A DNA stretch of 64,000 bases, from positions 62,001 to 126,000 of the forward strand of contig PHEB01000003.1 of the NCBI GenBank assembly GCA_002842735.1, written 5' to 3'. The stretch comes from Alphaproteobacteria bacterium HGW-Alphaproteobacteria-7. GTDB taxonomy: Bacteria > Pseudomonadota > Alphaproteobacteria > Sphingomonadales > Sphingomonadaceae. Positions 35,836 to 44,030 of the stretch are shown here, one piece after another (within the stretch, counting starts at the first letter, position 1; the number at the start of each line of letters is the position of its first letter). The notes below the pieces were generated by a model. The model saw only the letters and a list, made by a program, of their open reading frames with translations, was not told where the DNA came from and did not search any database. Position numbers and translations under genes: made by a program.

Positions 35836-35998
35836 ATATGGCGGGACTGCCCGGCACGAGCCGATTGAATATCCCTGAGGCTATAAGCAATCCAATGGGA
35901 ACTGTCCCTGCCCTTGCCTACTGGTTCGTCCGGGAGGTTTGGGCATACGGCGCCCACCTGACGTAAGACGCGTCAGAGGATTTCTAGCGCAAACGACC
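35836..35998 (+). ncRNA. ssrS: 6S RNA
   Basis: The region between zapA and the 5-FTHF cyclo-ligase gene is the standard ssrS position. It contains 6S-like elements: CCCTGAGGCTAT, a long interrupted-helix layout and GCGCCCACCTGACG near the 3' side. 6S RNA binds sigma-70 RNA polymerase. Ends are approximate; a hairpin followed by a T run lies at 36001-36021. Confidence 0.75.
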
Positions 35999-36000
35999 CA

Positions 36001-36021
36001 TGGTGGTTCCGCCACGTTTTT
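36001..36021 (+). terminator. Short hairpin and T run after 6S RNA
   Basis: TGGTG-GTTC-CGCCA (36001-36014) followed by CGTTTTTG. A short but plausible terminator for the 6S transcript. Confidence 0.5.
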
Positions 36022-36154
36022 GTTCAGCCTCAAGCGCCGGCGCGCGCATCCGCGCGCTTGGCTTTCCTGCGGGGGCCCGGCCCCTTTGGGGCCACCCCTT
36101 CGGGCGGGCAGTCGCCCTTGCGGGCCGCTGGCCCGAGGGCTACCGCTGCGGCGC

Positions 36155-36739
36155 ATGATTGATCCAAACAAACCCGACCTCCGCCGCCAATTGCGCGCCG
36201 CACGCCGTGCGCACGTTGCTGCGCAGCCGGACGCGATCCGCGCGTTGTTGTTCCACCGGCCACCCGCTCCGGTTGTTGCGCAAATCGCGCCTGATGCGGC
36301 GATCGGTCTGTATCATGCCGGGCCGGACGAGGCCCCGGCGCATGGCTATGCCCGGTTCTTCCACGATGCGGGCCACACCATCGCCCTGCCGCACTTCACC
36401 GCGCGCGATGCCGCGATGACCTTTCGCCGTCACAGCGACCCTTACGGCGAAAGCGACCTTGCCCCTGGCCCGTTCGGTATGATGCAACCCGGTGCGGAGG
36501 CGGAGTCGCTCACCCCCGACGTGCTGTTCGTGCCGTTGATCGGCTTTACCGCCGCGCTTGATCGGTTGGGCCAAGGTGGCGGGCATTATGATCGCTGGCT
36601 GGCAGAACATCCCGGCGTCCAAGCGATCGGGCTGGCATGGGACGCGCAAGCTTGCGACACCCTGCCGACCGAGCCGCACGACCGGCGGCTGACTGCGGTG
36701 ATAACTCCCACCCGAATCTATGGCCTGAAACTTGGATAG
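36155..36739 (+). CDS. 5-formyltetrahydrofolate cyclo-ligase
   Basis: A 194-residue folate enzyme converting 5-formyl-THF to 5,10-methenyl-THF with ATP. N-terminal DPNKPDLRRQLRAARRAH and the loop LGQGGGHYDRWLA are typical; TEPHDRRLTAVITPTRIY ends the protein. In the loop, H replaces the usual Y. The ATG at 36155 was chosen; the longer frame to 35939 crosses the 6S RNA. It is also known as ygfA/fau; I leave the symbol open. Confidence 0.9.
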   Translation: MIDPNKPDLRRQLRAARRAHVAAQPDAIRALLFHRPPAPVVAQIAPDAAIGLYHAGPDEAPAHGYARFFHDAGHTIALPHFTARDAAMTFRRHSDPYGESDLAPGPFGMMQPGAEAESLTPDVLFVPLIGFTAALDRLGQGGGHYDRWLAEHPGVQAIGLAWDAQACDTLPTEPHDRRLTAVITPTRIYGLKLG

Positions 36740-36744
36740 CACTG

Positions 36745-36996
36745 ATGCGCGAAACCCCGACCTGGCGAATTCCGTTTGGCATCATCGGCCTGTTTATCGC
36801 GCTGATCACCTACGCCGTGATCATCGCGCGCTATGCGCCGGGTCTGATCGGGCGGTGGAATGGCCTTGCCCAAACGGTGGTCTATGTGGTGCTCGGCCTG
36901 ATCTGGCTGTTGCCACTCAGGCGGTTTCTGATCTGGATGGAAACCGGGCGGTGGAGCGCGCCGCCGGTGGCTCAGGCAAAAGAAAAGGCGGACTGA
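36745..36996 (+). CDS. DUF2842 membrane protein
   Basis: An 83-residue protein with two membrane helices (IIGLFIALITYAVIIARYAP and TVVYVVLGLIWLLPLRRFLIWM). The pattern, with P and W at the end of helix 2, fits the alphaproteobacterial DUF2842 family of unknown function. It starts 5 nt after the preceding gene, so the two are co-transcribed. Confidence 0.75.
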   Translation: MRETPTWRIPFGIIGLFIALITYAVIIARYAPGLIGRWNGLAQTVVYVVLGLIWLLPLRRFLIWMETGRWSAPPVAQAKEKAD

Positions 36997-37063
36997 CGCA
37001 CGCCCTATTCAATGTTCTGCTCGATGTCTTGATGCGAAGCCACTTGACCCTCTGCGAGGAAAG

Positions 37064-37140
<77 letters not shown>

Positions 37141-37257
37141 GTATTTCATTCCGTTGAGCGTTCAGGCGGTGCCATCCCGTTCGTTGGAGCAGCGCCATTA
37201 GGGCTGGCTTCGAAAGCTGTCAACGCTCTCGTCACCTGCCTTGCTGCGAATTTTTCA

Positions 37258-38541
37258 TCAATCCACCAGCAGCAGCGCCGGAGTTTCGATCAGCCGCTTG
37301 ATCCCCTGAATAAAGCTGGCGGCATCGTGCCCATCGACCACCCGGTGATCGCAGGAAATCGAGATGTTCATCAGCTTGCGCTTGGCGATTCGTTCCCCGC
37401 CCATTCCATCAGGCACGAACATCGGGCGTTCGACGATGCGGTTGGGGCCGATGATTGCCACTTCGGGCCGGTTGATCACCGGCGTGGTCGCCACCCCTCC
37501 CAATGGGCCGAGCGATGTAATCGTGAGCGTTGATCCCGACAGTTCTTCGGACGTTGCCTTGCCGGTGCGTGCGGCTTCGGCCAGGCGGCCAATTTCGCGC
37601 ACCAATTGCCACAGATTGCGGCTTTGCGCGTCACGAATCACTGGCACCATCAGGCCATTATCGGTCTGCGCCGCCATGCCCAGATGCACGCTGCCATAAC
37701 GCGTCACCACGCCCGCTTCGTCATCATAGCGCGCGTTGATCATCGGGAAGTCCGGCACCACCTTGCAGATCGCGGCAATCAGCAGCGGTAGCATGGTCAG
37801 CTTGGGCCGATCCCCGCGCGCGGCATTCAGTTGCGCGCGCAAGGTTTCCAGATCGGTGACGTCGCATTCCTCGACATAGGTGAAATGCGGAATGTTGCGC
37901 TTGGCTGCGGCCATGTTCTGGGCGATGCGTTTGCGCAGGCCGATGACCTTGATCGCCTCATCACTGCGCGTCCGGCCCGCCGGGGCGAAGCCGCTGCCGG
38001 CGTTGTAGGCGAGAAAGGCATCCAGATCGCCGTGGCGCACGCGGCCATCCTCGGCGGGTTTTACTTGGCGCAAATCAACACCAAGGTCGCGCGCGCGCTG
38101 GCGCACCGCGGGGGAGGCGAGGACTTTGTGCGAAACCTCCGTTCGCCCTGAGCTTGTCGAAGGGCTGCTTTTTTCTTCCGGCGTTGGTTCCGGAGTAAAG
38201 GACGGTGCTTCGACAGGCTCAGCACTAACGGGTTCATGGCCTTTTTCTGCAACCTCAACCTCGGCCTCAGCCTCCGACTCAGCCTCCTCCGCAGCCTCAC
38301 CCTCAACCTCGATCACCAGCAGCATCGCGCCGATGGCGATCACATCGCCAGCTTCGCCTGCAACCTCAGTCACAACCCCCGCCACTGGGCTTTCAATGTC
38401 GATGGTCGCCTTGTCGGTCATCACGTCGACAAGGTGCTGATCCTCCTCGACCCGGTCGCCGACCTTTACCTGCCATTCGACGACCTCCGCCTCGGCAACG
38501 CCTTCGCCCACATCGGGCATGTTGAATGTGAACTTCGCCAT
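37258..38541 (-). CDS. bkdB: Branched-chain 2-oxoacid dehydrogenase E2 (dihydrolipoyl acyltransferase)
   Basis: A 427-residue E2. It has an N-terminal lipoyl domain with K44 in VMTDKATIDIESP, an acidic linker (80-135), a peripheral subunit-binding domain (LASPAVRQRARDLGVDLRQVKPAEDGRVRHGDLDAFL) and a catalytic domain ending ISISCDHRVVDGHDAASF. E1 genes of BCKDH type lie directly upstream, which points to valine/leucine/isoleucine breakdown over pyruvate. Linker residues about 103-135 (PVSAEPVEAP ... SPSTSSGRTE) are coded by an inserted palindromic repeat. It is separated from bkdA2 by another repeat. Confidence 0.88.
   Translation of the reverse strand: MAKFTFNMPDVGEGVAEAEVVEWQVKVGDRVEEDQHLVDVMTDKATIDIESPVAGVVTEVAGEAGDVIAIGAMLLVIEVEGEAAEEAESEAEAEVEVAEKGHEPVSAEPVEAPSFTPEPTPEEKSSPSTSSGRTEVSHKVLASPAVRQRARDLGVDLRQVKPAEDGRVRHGDLDAFLAYNAGSGFAPAGRTRSDEAIKVIGLRKRIAQNMAAAKRNIPHFTYVEECDVTDLETLRAQLNAARGDRPKLTMLPLLIAAICKVVPDFPMINARYDDEAGVVTRYGSVHLGMAAQTDNGLMVPVIRDAQSRNLWQLVREIGRLAEAARTGKATSEELSGSTLTITSLGPLGGVATTPVINRPEVAIIGPNRIVERPMFVPDGMGGERIAKRKLMNISISCDHRVVDGHDAASFIQGIKRLIETPALLLVD
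38139..38232. repeat. Palindromic repeat inserted in frame in the bkdB linker
   Basis: Arms GTTCGCCCTGAGCTTGTCGA near the left end and GGTGCTTCGACAGGCTCAGC near the right end are imperfect reverse complements. The 94-bp segment keeps the frame open and adds about 30 residues to the E2 linker. Confidence 0.75.
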
Positions 38542-38564
38542 GAAGAAGACCGTCCCTTATTTTT

Positions 38565-38673
38565 CGTCATTGCGAGGAGCCCCGAAGGGGCACCGCGGCA
38601 ATCCATGAACTGAACTCGTCCCCGTCCGTACCGCCGGGCCATGGATTGCTTCGCCTGCGGCTCGCAATGACGA
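38565..38673. repeat. CGTCATTGCGAG palindromic repeat, copy 1
   Basis: The left end CGTCATTGCGAGGAGC and right end GCTCGCAATGACGA are inverted, with GGCAATCCATG ... CATGGATTGC inside. A second copy is at 48259-48372. It separates bkdA2 from bkdB. Confidence 0.75.
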
Positions 38674-38689
38674 GGATAATGACATTAGC

Positions 38690-39754
38690 TTACTCGCTCA
38701 AAAGCTTGTCGATGGCCTCGCCAATGCGGACGGGGCCGGGGAAATAGGCCCATTCGAGGCTGTGGGGATAGGGCGTATCAAATCCGGTCACACGTTCGAC
38801 CGGGGCTTCGAGATGGTAGAAACAGCGTTCCGTCACCAGCGCCGACAATTCCGCGCCGAAACCGCTTGTGCGGGTCGCCTCGTGCACGATCAGGCAGCGT
38901 CCGGTTTTTTCGACCGAAGCCTCGATCGCCTGAATGTCGAGCGGCACCAGCGTGCGCAAGTCGAGGATATCGGCATCAATGCCCTTGGCCTTGCAGACTG
39001 CCTCGGTAACGTGAACCATCGTGCCATAGGCGAGCACGGTCAACGCCTCACCTTCGCGCACGTGCCGCACCTTGCCCAGCGGGATTTTGTAATAGCCTTC
39101 GGGCACCACGCTATCGGGGTGTTTCTTCCACGGTTCGACCGGCTTGTCATAATAGCCGGAGAACGGGCCGTTATAGATCCGCTTTGGCTCAAAGAAGATC
39201 ACCGGATCATTGTCTTCGATGGCCGCAATCAGCAGTCCCTTGGCATCATAGGGGGTCGATGGGATCACGGTTTTCAGGCCCGACACATGGGTAAACAACG
39301 CCTCAGGGCTTTGGCTGTGGGTCTGCCCGCCAAAAATCCCGCCACCGAACGGCGAACGCACCGTCAGCGGCGCGATATAATCACCCGCCGAACGATAACG
39401 CAGCCGCGCGGCCTCGGAAATCAGCTGATCGAGGCCGGGATAGATATAGTCGGCGAACTGGATTTCCGGCACCGGGCGCAGGCCATAGGCCCCCATCCCC
39501 ACCGCCGCGCCGATAATCCCGCATTCGCTGATCGGGGTATCGAACACGCGGGTTTTGCCGTGCTTGGCCTGCAAGCCTGCCGTGGCACGGAACACCCCGC
39601 CGAAATAGCCGACATCTTCGCCCATGATGATCACATCGGGATCGCGCGTGAGCATGATGTCGAGCGCTTCGTTGATCGCCTCGATCATGTTGATCCGGCG
39701 TTCAGGCAGATTGGCTGCGGTCGCTTCGGTCATGGTGTCAGGGCTCTCGTTCAT
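38690..39754 (-). CDS. bkdA2: Branched-chain 2-oxoacid dehydrogenase E1 beta
   Basis: A 354-residue E1 beta. Features: NMIEAINEALDIMLTRDPDVIIMGEDVGYFGGVFRAT, RVFDTPISECGIIGAAVGMGAYGLRPVPEIQFADYIYPGLDQLISEAARLRYRS and PFGGGIFGGQTHSQSPEALF, all BCKDH-type. The ATG at 39754 overlaps the bkdA1 stop as ATGA. It forms the alpha2-beta2 E1 with BkdA1. Confidence 0.92.
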   Translation of the reverse strand: MNESPDTMTEATAANLPERRINMIEAINEALDIMLTRDPDVIIMGEDVGYFGGVFRATAGLQAKHGKTRVFDTPISECGIIGAAVGMGAYGLRPVPEIQFADYIYPGLDQLISEAARLRYRSAGDYIAPLTVRSPFGGGIFGGQTHSQSPEALFTHVSGLKTVIPSTPYDAKGLLIAAIEDNDPVIFFEPKRIYNGPFSGYYDKPVEPWKKHPDSVVPEGYYKIPLGKVRHVREGEALTVLAYGTMVHVTEAVCKAKGIDADILDLRTLVPLDIQAIEASVEKTGRCLIVHEATRTSGFGAELSALVTERCFYHLEAPVERVTGFDTPYPHSLEWAYFPGPVRIGEAIDKLLSE

Positions 39755-41046
39755 CCGAAGGGCCTTTCGCTGCCGAATTTGGTGATACGTTCGCGGATCG
39801 CCTGATCGGCCTGTTCTTCCAGGTGCCAGGGCAATTCCTCGAACACATCTTCGAACATGGTGTGGAACGGGTGGTGCAGGCCGTGGCCGAGGATGCCGTT
39901 CTTTTCGGCTTCCTTGGTGGTTGCCTTGACCAGCTCGGCGCATTCGACGTCCATCGCCGCCTGACGATCCAAATCCCATTCACCAATCGCAATCAGGTGC
40001 TTTTTCAACCGCATCACCGGATCGCCCAACGGCCATTCTTCACGTTCCTGCGCGCTGCGATAACCGCTGGGGTCGTCCGAGGTGGAGTGCCCTTCGGCGC
40101 GGTAGGTGAAGTATTCGATCAGTGTTGGGCCATGATTGCCACGCGCGCGGTTGGCGGCCCATTGCGCAGCGGCATAACAGGCAAGCGCATCATTGCCGTC
40201 CACCCGCAGCGCGGCGATGCCATAACCCAGCCCGCGCGCGGCAAAGGTGGTGCGCTCACCCCCGGCAAACCCGCTGAAGCTGGAAATTGCCCACTGGTTG
40301 TTGATCACGTTGAGGATCACCGGCGCATTATAAACGGCGGCAAAGGTGCAGGCGGCGTGGAAATCGCCCTCTGCGGTGCTGCCCTCACCCACCCATGTGG
40401 CAGCGATGCGGCTGTCGCCCTTGATCGCGCTCGCCATCGCCCAGCCGACCGCCTGCGGGGTCTGCGTGGCGAGGTTGCCCGAAATGCTGAAAAAGCTGTG
40501 TTCGCGGCTTGAATACATGATCGGCAGCTGGCGGCCTTTCAACTTGTCAGCGCGGTTGGAATAGATCTGGTTGATCATGTCCAGCATCGGATATCCGCGC
40601 GCGATCAGGATGCCCTGCTGGCGATAGCTGGGGAACACCATGTCATCGCTCGCCAGCGCCATTGACGAGGCGATCGAGGTCGCCTCTTCGCCGGTGCATT
40701 TCATGTAGAAGCTGGTTTTGCCCTGCCGCTGCCCGCGAAACATCCGTTCATCAAAGGCGCGCACCATCGCCATGTGGCCGAGCATCGTGCGCAGGGTTTC
40801 GGGATCAAGCCGGGGGTTCCAAGGGCCGTGCGCCTGATGATCATCGCCCAGCACCCGCACCAGACCATAGGCCAGATCGGCCATCTGCGACGGGTGGCAG
40901 CTTTCATCCGGGCGCGGCTGCGCGCCGGGGCTACCCACGTCGATATGCGAAAAATCGGCCTTGTCGCCGGGGCGATATTTCGGTTCGGGAACGTGCAGCG
41001 CGAGCGCCGGGCGGTTGGTGTCAGCCGGGTTTGCAGGTTCAGCCAT
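39751..41046 (-). CDS. bkdA1: Branched-chain 2-oxoacid dehydrogenase E1 alpha
   Basis: A 431-residue E1 alpha. The TPP region is GEGSTAEGDFHAACTFAAVYNAPVILNVINNQWAIS, and the phosphorylation-loop equivalent TYRAEGHSTSDDPSGYR is specific to the branched-chain family. The N-terminal about 70 residues (YRPGDKADFSHIDVGSPGA) match bacterial BkdA1. It is first gene of bkdA1-bkdA2-bkdB. No E3 or BkdR-like regulator is in the window. Confidence 0.92.
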   Translation of the reverse strand: MAEPANPADTNRPALALHVPEPKYRPGDKADFSHIDVGSPGAQPRPDESCHPSQMADLAYGLVRVLGDDHQAHGPWNPRLDPETLRTMLGHMAMVRAFDERMFRGQRQGKTSFYMKCTGEEATSIASSMALASDDMVFPSYRQQGILIARGYPMLDMINQIYSNRADKLKGRQLPIMYSSREHSFFSISGNLATQTPQAVGWAMASAIKGDSRIAATWVGEGSTAEGDFHAACTFAAVYNAPVILNVINNQWAISSFSGFAGGERTTFAARGLGYGIAALRVDGNDALACYAAAQWAANRARGNHGPTLIEYFTYRAEGHSTSDDPSGYRSAQEREEWPLGDPVMRLKKHLIAIGEWDLDRQAAMDVECAELVKATTKEAEKNGILGHGLHHPFHTMFEDVFEELPWHLEEQADQAIRERITKFGSERPFG

Positions 41047-41159
41047 CGGGCGCTCTCCTCCTTGCCTGGCACCGCGCCCAAAGCCGGTGCAATCATTGCT
41101 AGGAAGTGTATTTTTATTTCAACGCCGGGGAGCGGTCAAGCGCGGTGCATCATCCCGCC

Positions 41160-42107
41160 TCATACCGCAACAGGGGCACTGATCGGGGACATCGGCGCGT
41201 AATCATGCACCACGAAATCATCGATTGCGTAGCTGAATATTGTTTCGGGGGTGCGGGTGATTTCCATCGTCGGGTGGCCCTGCGGCTGCCGGGCAAGCTG
41301 CTCCGCGATGAGATGCGCGTGGTTGAGATACAAATGCACATCGCCGCCCATCCACACCAGCTCACCGGGAAGCATCCCCACCTGCTGCGCGATCATCCGC
41401 GTCAGCAACGCGGCCGACCACAGGTTGAACGGCAGGCCCAGCGCGACATCGCAGCTGCGCTGGTAAAGCAGGCAATTGAGCCGGGCCGCGCTTCCTTCTT
41501 GGGTGCCCTCACCCGCGACATGAAACTGATAGGTCTTGTGGCACGGGGGCAGTGCCATGCGGTCAAGCTCGGCCACGTTCCAGCCTTCGATGATATGGCG
41601 GCGGCTGCCGGGGCTGGTGCGCAGGCTTTCGATCACGGCCGCAACCTGATTGATGCCCTCACCCTGTTCATACAGCCCATCGGCGCGGTAACGATAGGTC
41701 GGCCAATCGACCCACTGCTTACCATAGACCGGGCCAAGTTCGCCCCAGCGCAGCGCGAAGGCTTCGTCAGCGGCGACACGCGCGACAAAATCATCAAGGC
41801 TGATCGCATCGCCAGTCTCTTTAACGTAATGCGCGTGCGGCCATTCGTTCCAGATTTTCACCCCTTGCAGCACCAGCGGGCGGATATTGGTGCTGCCGGT
41901 CAGGAACCACAGCAATTCGCGAGTCGCGGTTTTCCAATAGACCCGCTTGGTGGTCAGCAGCGGCATCGCACCATTCGCCAGATCGAACCGCAGCACCGCC
42001 CCGCACACCGACCGCGTGCCGATACCGGTGCGATCAATGCGCTGGCTGCCGGTTTCCCAGATGGTGCGCATCAGATCGAGATATTGCTGTTCGGGATGGT
42101 CAATCAT
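41160..42107 (-). CDS. thyA: Thymidylate synthase
   Basis: A 315-residue ThyA making dTMP from dUMP and methylene-THF. The catalytic C189 lies in ALPPCHKTYQFHV; the phosphate-binding RRH lies at 169-171 and the folate/dUMP segment is RSCDVALGLPFNLWSAALLTRMIAQQ. It is longer than the E. coli enzyme (264) by inserts near residues 90-150 and 196-206 (AGEGTQEGSAA). The start is ATG. It stands between bkd and tRNA-Pro. Confidence 0.96.
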   Translation of the reverse strand: MIDHPEQQYLDLMRTIWETGSQRIDRTGIGTRSVCGAVLRFDLANGAMPLLTTKRVYWKTATRELLWFLTGSTNIRPLVLQGVKIWNEWPHAHYVKETGDAISLDDFVARVAADEAFALRWGELGPVYGKQWVDWPTYRYRADGLYEQGEGINQVAAVIESLRTSPGSRRHIIEGWNVAELDRMALPPCHKTYQFHVAGEGTQEGSAARLNCLLYQRSCDVALGLPFNLWSAALLTRMIAQQVGMLPGELVWMGGDVHLYLNHAHLIAEQLARQPQGHPTMEITRTPETIFSYAIDDFVVHDYAPMSPISAPVAV

Positions 42108-42218
42108 AACCTGTGCCTAGCGCGAAATTGCCCGCTTGCCACCCCGCTCATCCACACCTATAGGGCGCGCCTTGCCTCGACCTGCGTGGGGCAATTTTCC
42201 GCGCAGGGTCGACACGGT

Positions 42219-42295
42219 CGGGGAGTAGCTCAGCCTGGTAGAGCACTGTCTTCGGGAGGCAGGGGCCGGAGGTTCGAATCCTCTCTCCCCGACCA
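42219..42295 (+). tRNA. tRNA-Pro(CGG)
   Basis: A 77-nt cloverleaf: acceptor CGGGGAG/CTCCCCG, D arm TAGCTCAGCCTGGTAGAGCA, anticodon stem CTGTC/GGCAG with loop TTCGGGA (CGG), T arm GAGGTTCGAATCCTC and encoded CCA. The convergent gene on the minus strand reads through it. Confidence 0.93.
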
Positions 42296-43639
42296 ATTAT
42301 CCTTCATCGCGTTGAAAGATAGCCTTGCGCATCCGCGCAGGGTGGTGCGCAGCACTGCGGCCGAATTGACGAGCGATGCCTCCCCTTCAAGGCGACCATT
42401 GATACGCAGCATCACAGTCCCGCTTTGCTGCATCACAAGCGGGATAAGCTGCGTGCCTGTCAAACTGCCGATCCATTGTGTGCCACCCGCATTGGCGCGC
42501 CGCAGGGGGATATTGACCAGCCTGCCGGAAAAGTTCCACGTCATCGTCAACGCGTTGTCGCGTGCGGGTTTGTTGAGCAACATCGCCATGAACGGCTTGC
42601 CGCCTTCGCAATACAGGCTGAGAGATTCGATGTTCGGCGATCCCGCCGCGCTCACATAGGCAATCGGCGCACGCCCCTGCACCGGAACGATTTCCCAAGG
42701 CGTTCCGGGCAGCGGCACTGCCGTTTCCGGCGGGCTGTTGTCCAACATCGTTTTGATCTCTGGCGCGACCGGCATTCGCCTGCCCGTGGCAGGGGGATAG
42801 ACAGTCAGCTTGCCCCGCTCCCAAAGGCCCACCTGCACTTCCCGGCGGGCCGGGTCGATCATGACATAGGCCTGTTCTTCGCCGCCTTGATGCGGCGCGT
42901 TGCCTGACAGGTAAAAATAGTTCCCGGCGCGCTGCAATGGCGAAACGACTGACAGGTTTTTCCGCAGTGCAGCCATTTTCGGGCCCATCCGCGATTTCAA
43001 GGCGGCGGCCACGGCGCCCTTTTCAAACAGGTCGATATTATCCTTGGCGTAGCTGCCCGGATATTTGCCGACGAGGCTGACGAGGTTGTTCCATTCCGCA
43101 GGGGTGCCTTGCACGGCAACCGCCACTTCCGGCTGCGGCGGCGCTGGCGTGCCCGCAGGAGCGCTGCCCTGACACAGAGTGAACAACCCGCCGCCGGTGA
43201 ATGACGCATGGAACGGATCGGGGCGCTGGCCCGGCGCAAGGTCGGGCTCAAAGCGGATGACCCCCGGCTTCTCGTCGTAGTTGACGAACATAAGCACGCG
43301 GCCAAAGTCATTATTGCTTACCGGAAAGGGGAAGAAAACGGACATGATGCCGTCATAGCGCTGACCCATATAGGTAAGCGCATATTCCACCCGCGGGGGC
43401 TTTACCTCGCGGCCATTGGCGCGGAACGTCATGCCCTTTTCATCAATGGTCACGCGCGGTTCTTTTGCGCAGTCACCGCGCGGGGCGTAGCTTCCAAAAA
43501 TATGGTCGACGCCCTGATCTTTGAAACTCGTCAGCGGGAGCGCCTGAACACTTGCGGCGGCAAATGCGCCCACTGCACAAACGCCAAGAGCCGCGCTGAC
43601 CCGACCAATCGTGGATGGTGTGAAAGGATGCCAATCCAT
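42230..43639 (-). CDS. Secreted protein of unknown function, 3' end antisense to tRNA-Pro
   Basis: About 469 residues from the ATG at 43639 (GGGGGG 8 nt before it). A signal peptide, SAALGVCAVGAFAAASVQA, precedes a mature part with PRVEYALTYMGQRYDGIMSVFFPFP and paired cysteines. Probably periplasmic. The last 23 or so codons (ending REDSNLRPLPPEDSALPG) are antisense to tRNA-Pro; there is no earlier stop in frame. The natural C-terminus may be this accidental tail. No function recognised. Confidence 0.7.
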   Translation of the reverse strand: MDWHPFTPSTIGRVSAALGVCAVGAFAAASVQALPLTSFKDQGVDHIFGSYAPRGDCAKEPRVTIDEKGMTFRANGREVKPPRVEYALTYMGQRYDGIMSVFFPFPVSNNDFGRVLMFVNYDEKPGVIRFEPDLAPGQRPDPFHASFTGGGLFTLCQGSAPAGTPAPPQPEVAVAVQGTPAEWNNLVSLVGKYPGSYAKDNIDLFEKGAVAAALKSRMGPKMAALRKNLSVVSPLQRAGNYFYLSGNAPHQGGEEQAYVMIDPARREVQVGLWERGKLTVYPPATGRRMPVAPEIKTMLDNSPPETAVPLPGTPWEIVPVQGRAPIAYVSAAGSPNIESLSLYCEGGKPFMAMLLNKPARDNALTMTWNFSGRLVNIPLRRANAGGTQWIGSLTGTQLIPLVMQQSGTVMLRINGRLEGEASLVNSAAVLRTTLRGCARLSFNAMKDNWSGREDSNLRPLPPEDSALPG

Positions 43640-44030
43640 GCCAATTCCCCCCGGAACAGAAGCTTTCCCAAGAGCCTGCCGACTCAGAGACTGCACCAGT
43701 GCGATAACGCAAGCGCCCCATTTTGTCGCGCCTGTTTTCGGCCTCGGCGCTCACCGCGTCCGCGCTCGCGCGGAGCCAGGGGTTTGGGTGCGCGATCAAC
43801 TCGCAAGCGATCTAGGCGGATAATGGGCGGGAAACTGCCAAACCGCGCACATCGTCACCCCAGCGAAAACTGGGGCCCAGGGCTTTCAAGCGCCGTGTTT
43901 GCCGCCTGAGATCCCAGCTTGCGCTGGGATGACGATATGGGAAGGTCAGATCTGAGGTCGCAACCCCGCCGACAGCTTTTAGCGGCGGGTAATGTTAAAG
44001 CAGCCATCCCGCAGCGCGGAACGGCATCCC
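43640..44030. other. Intergenic region of about 390 bp
   Basis: It holds the promoter side of the secreted protein and a palindromic repeat at 43853-43934. No gene is evident in the remainder. Confidence 0.5.
43853..43934. repeat. Palindromic repeat, CGTCACCCCAGCG family
   Basis: An 82-bp element with ends CGTCACCCCAGCG and CGCTGGGATGACG, inverted. Related to the copy between pgk and gap. Confidence 0.7.
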
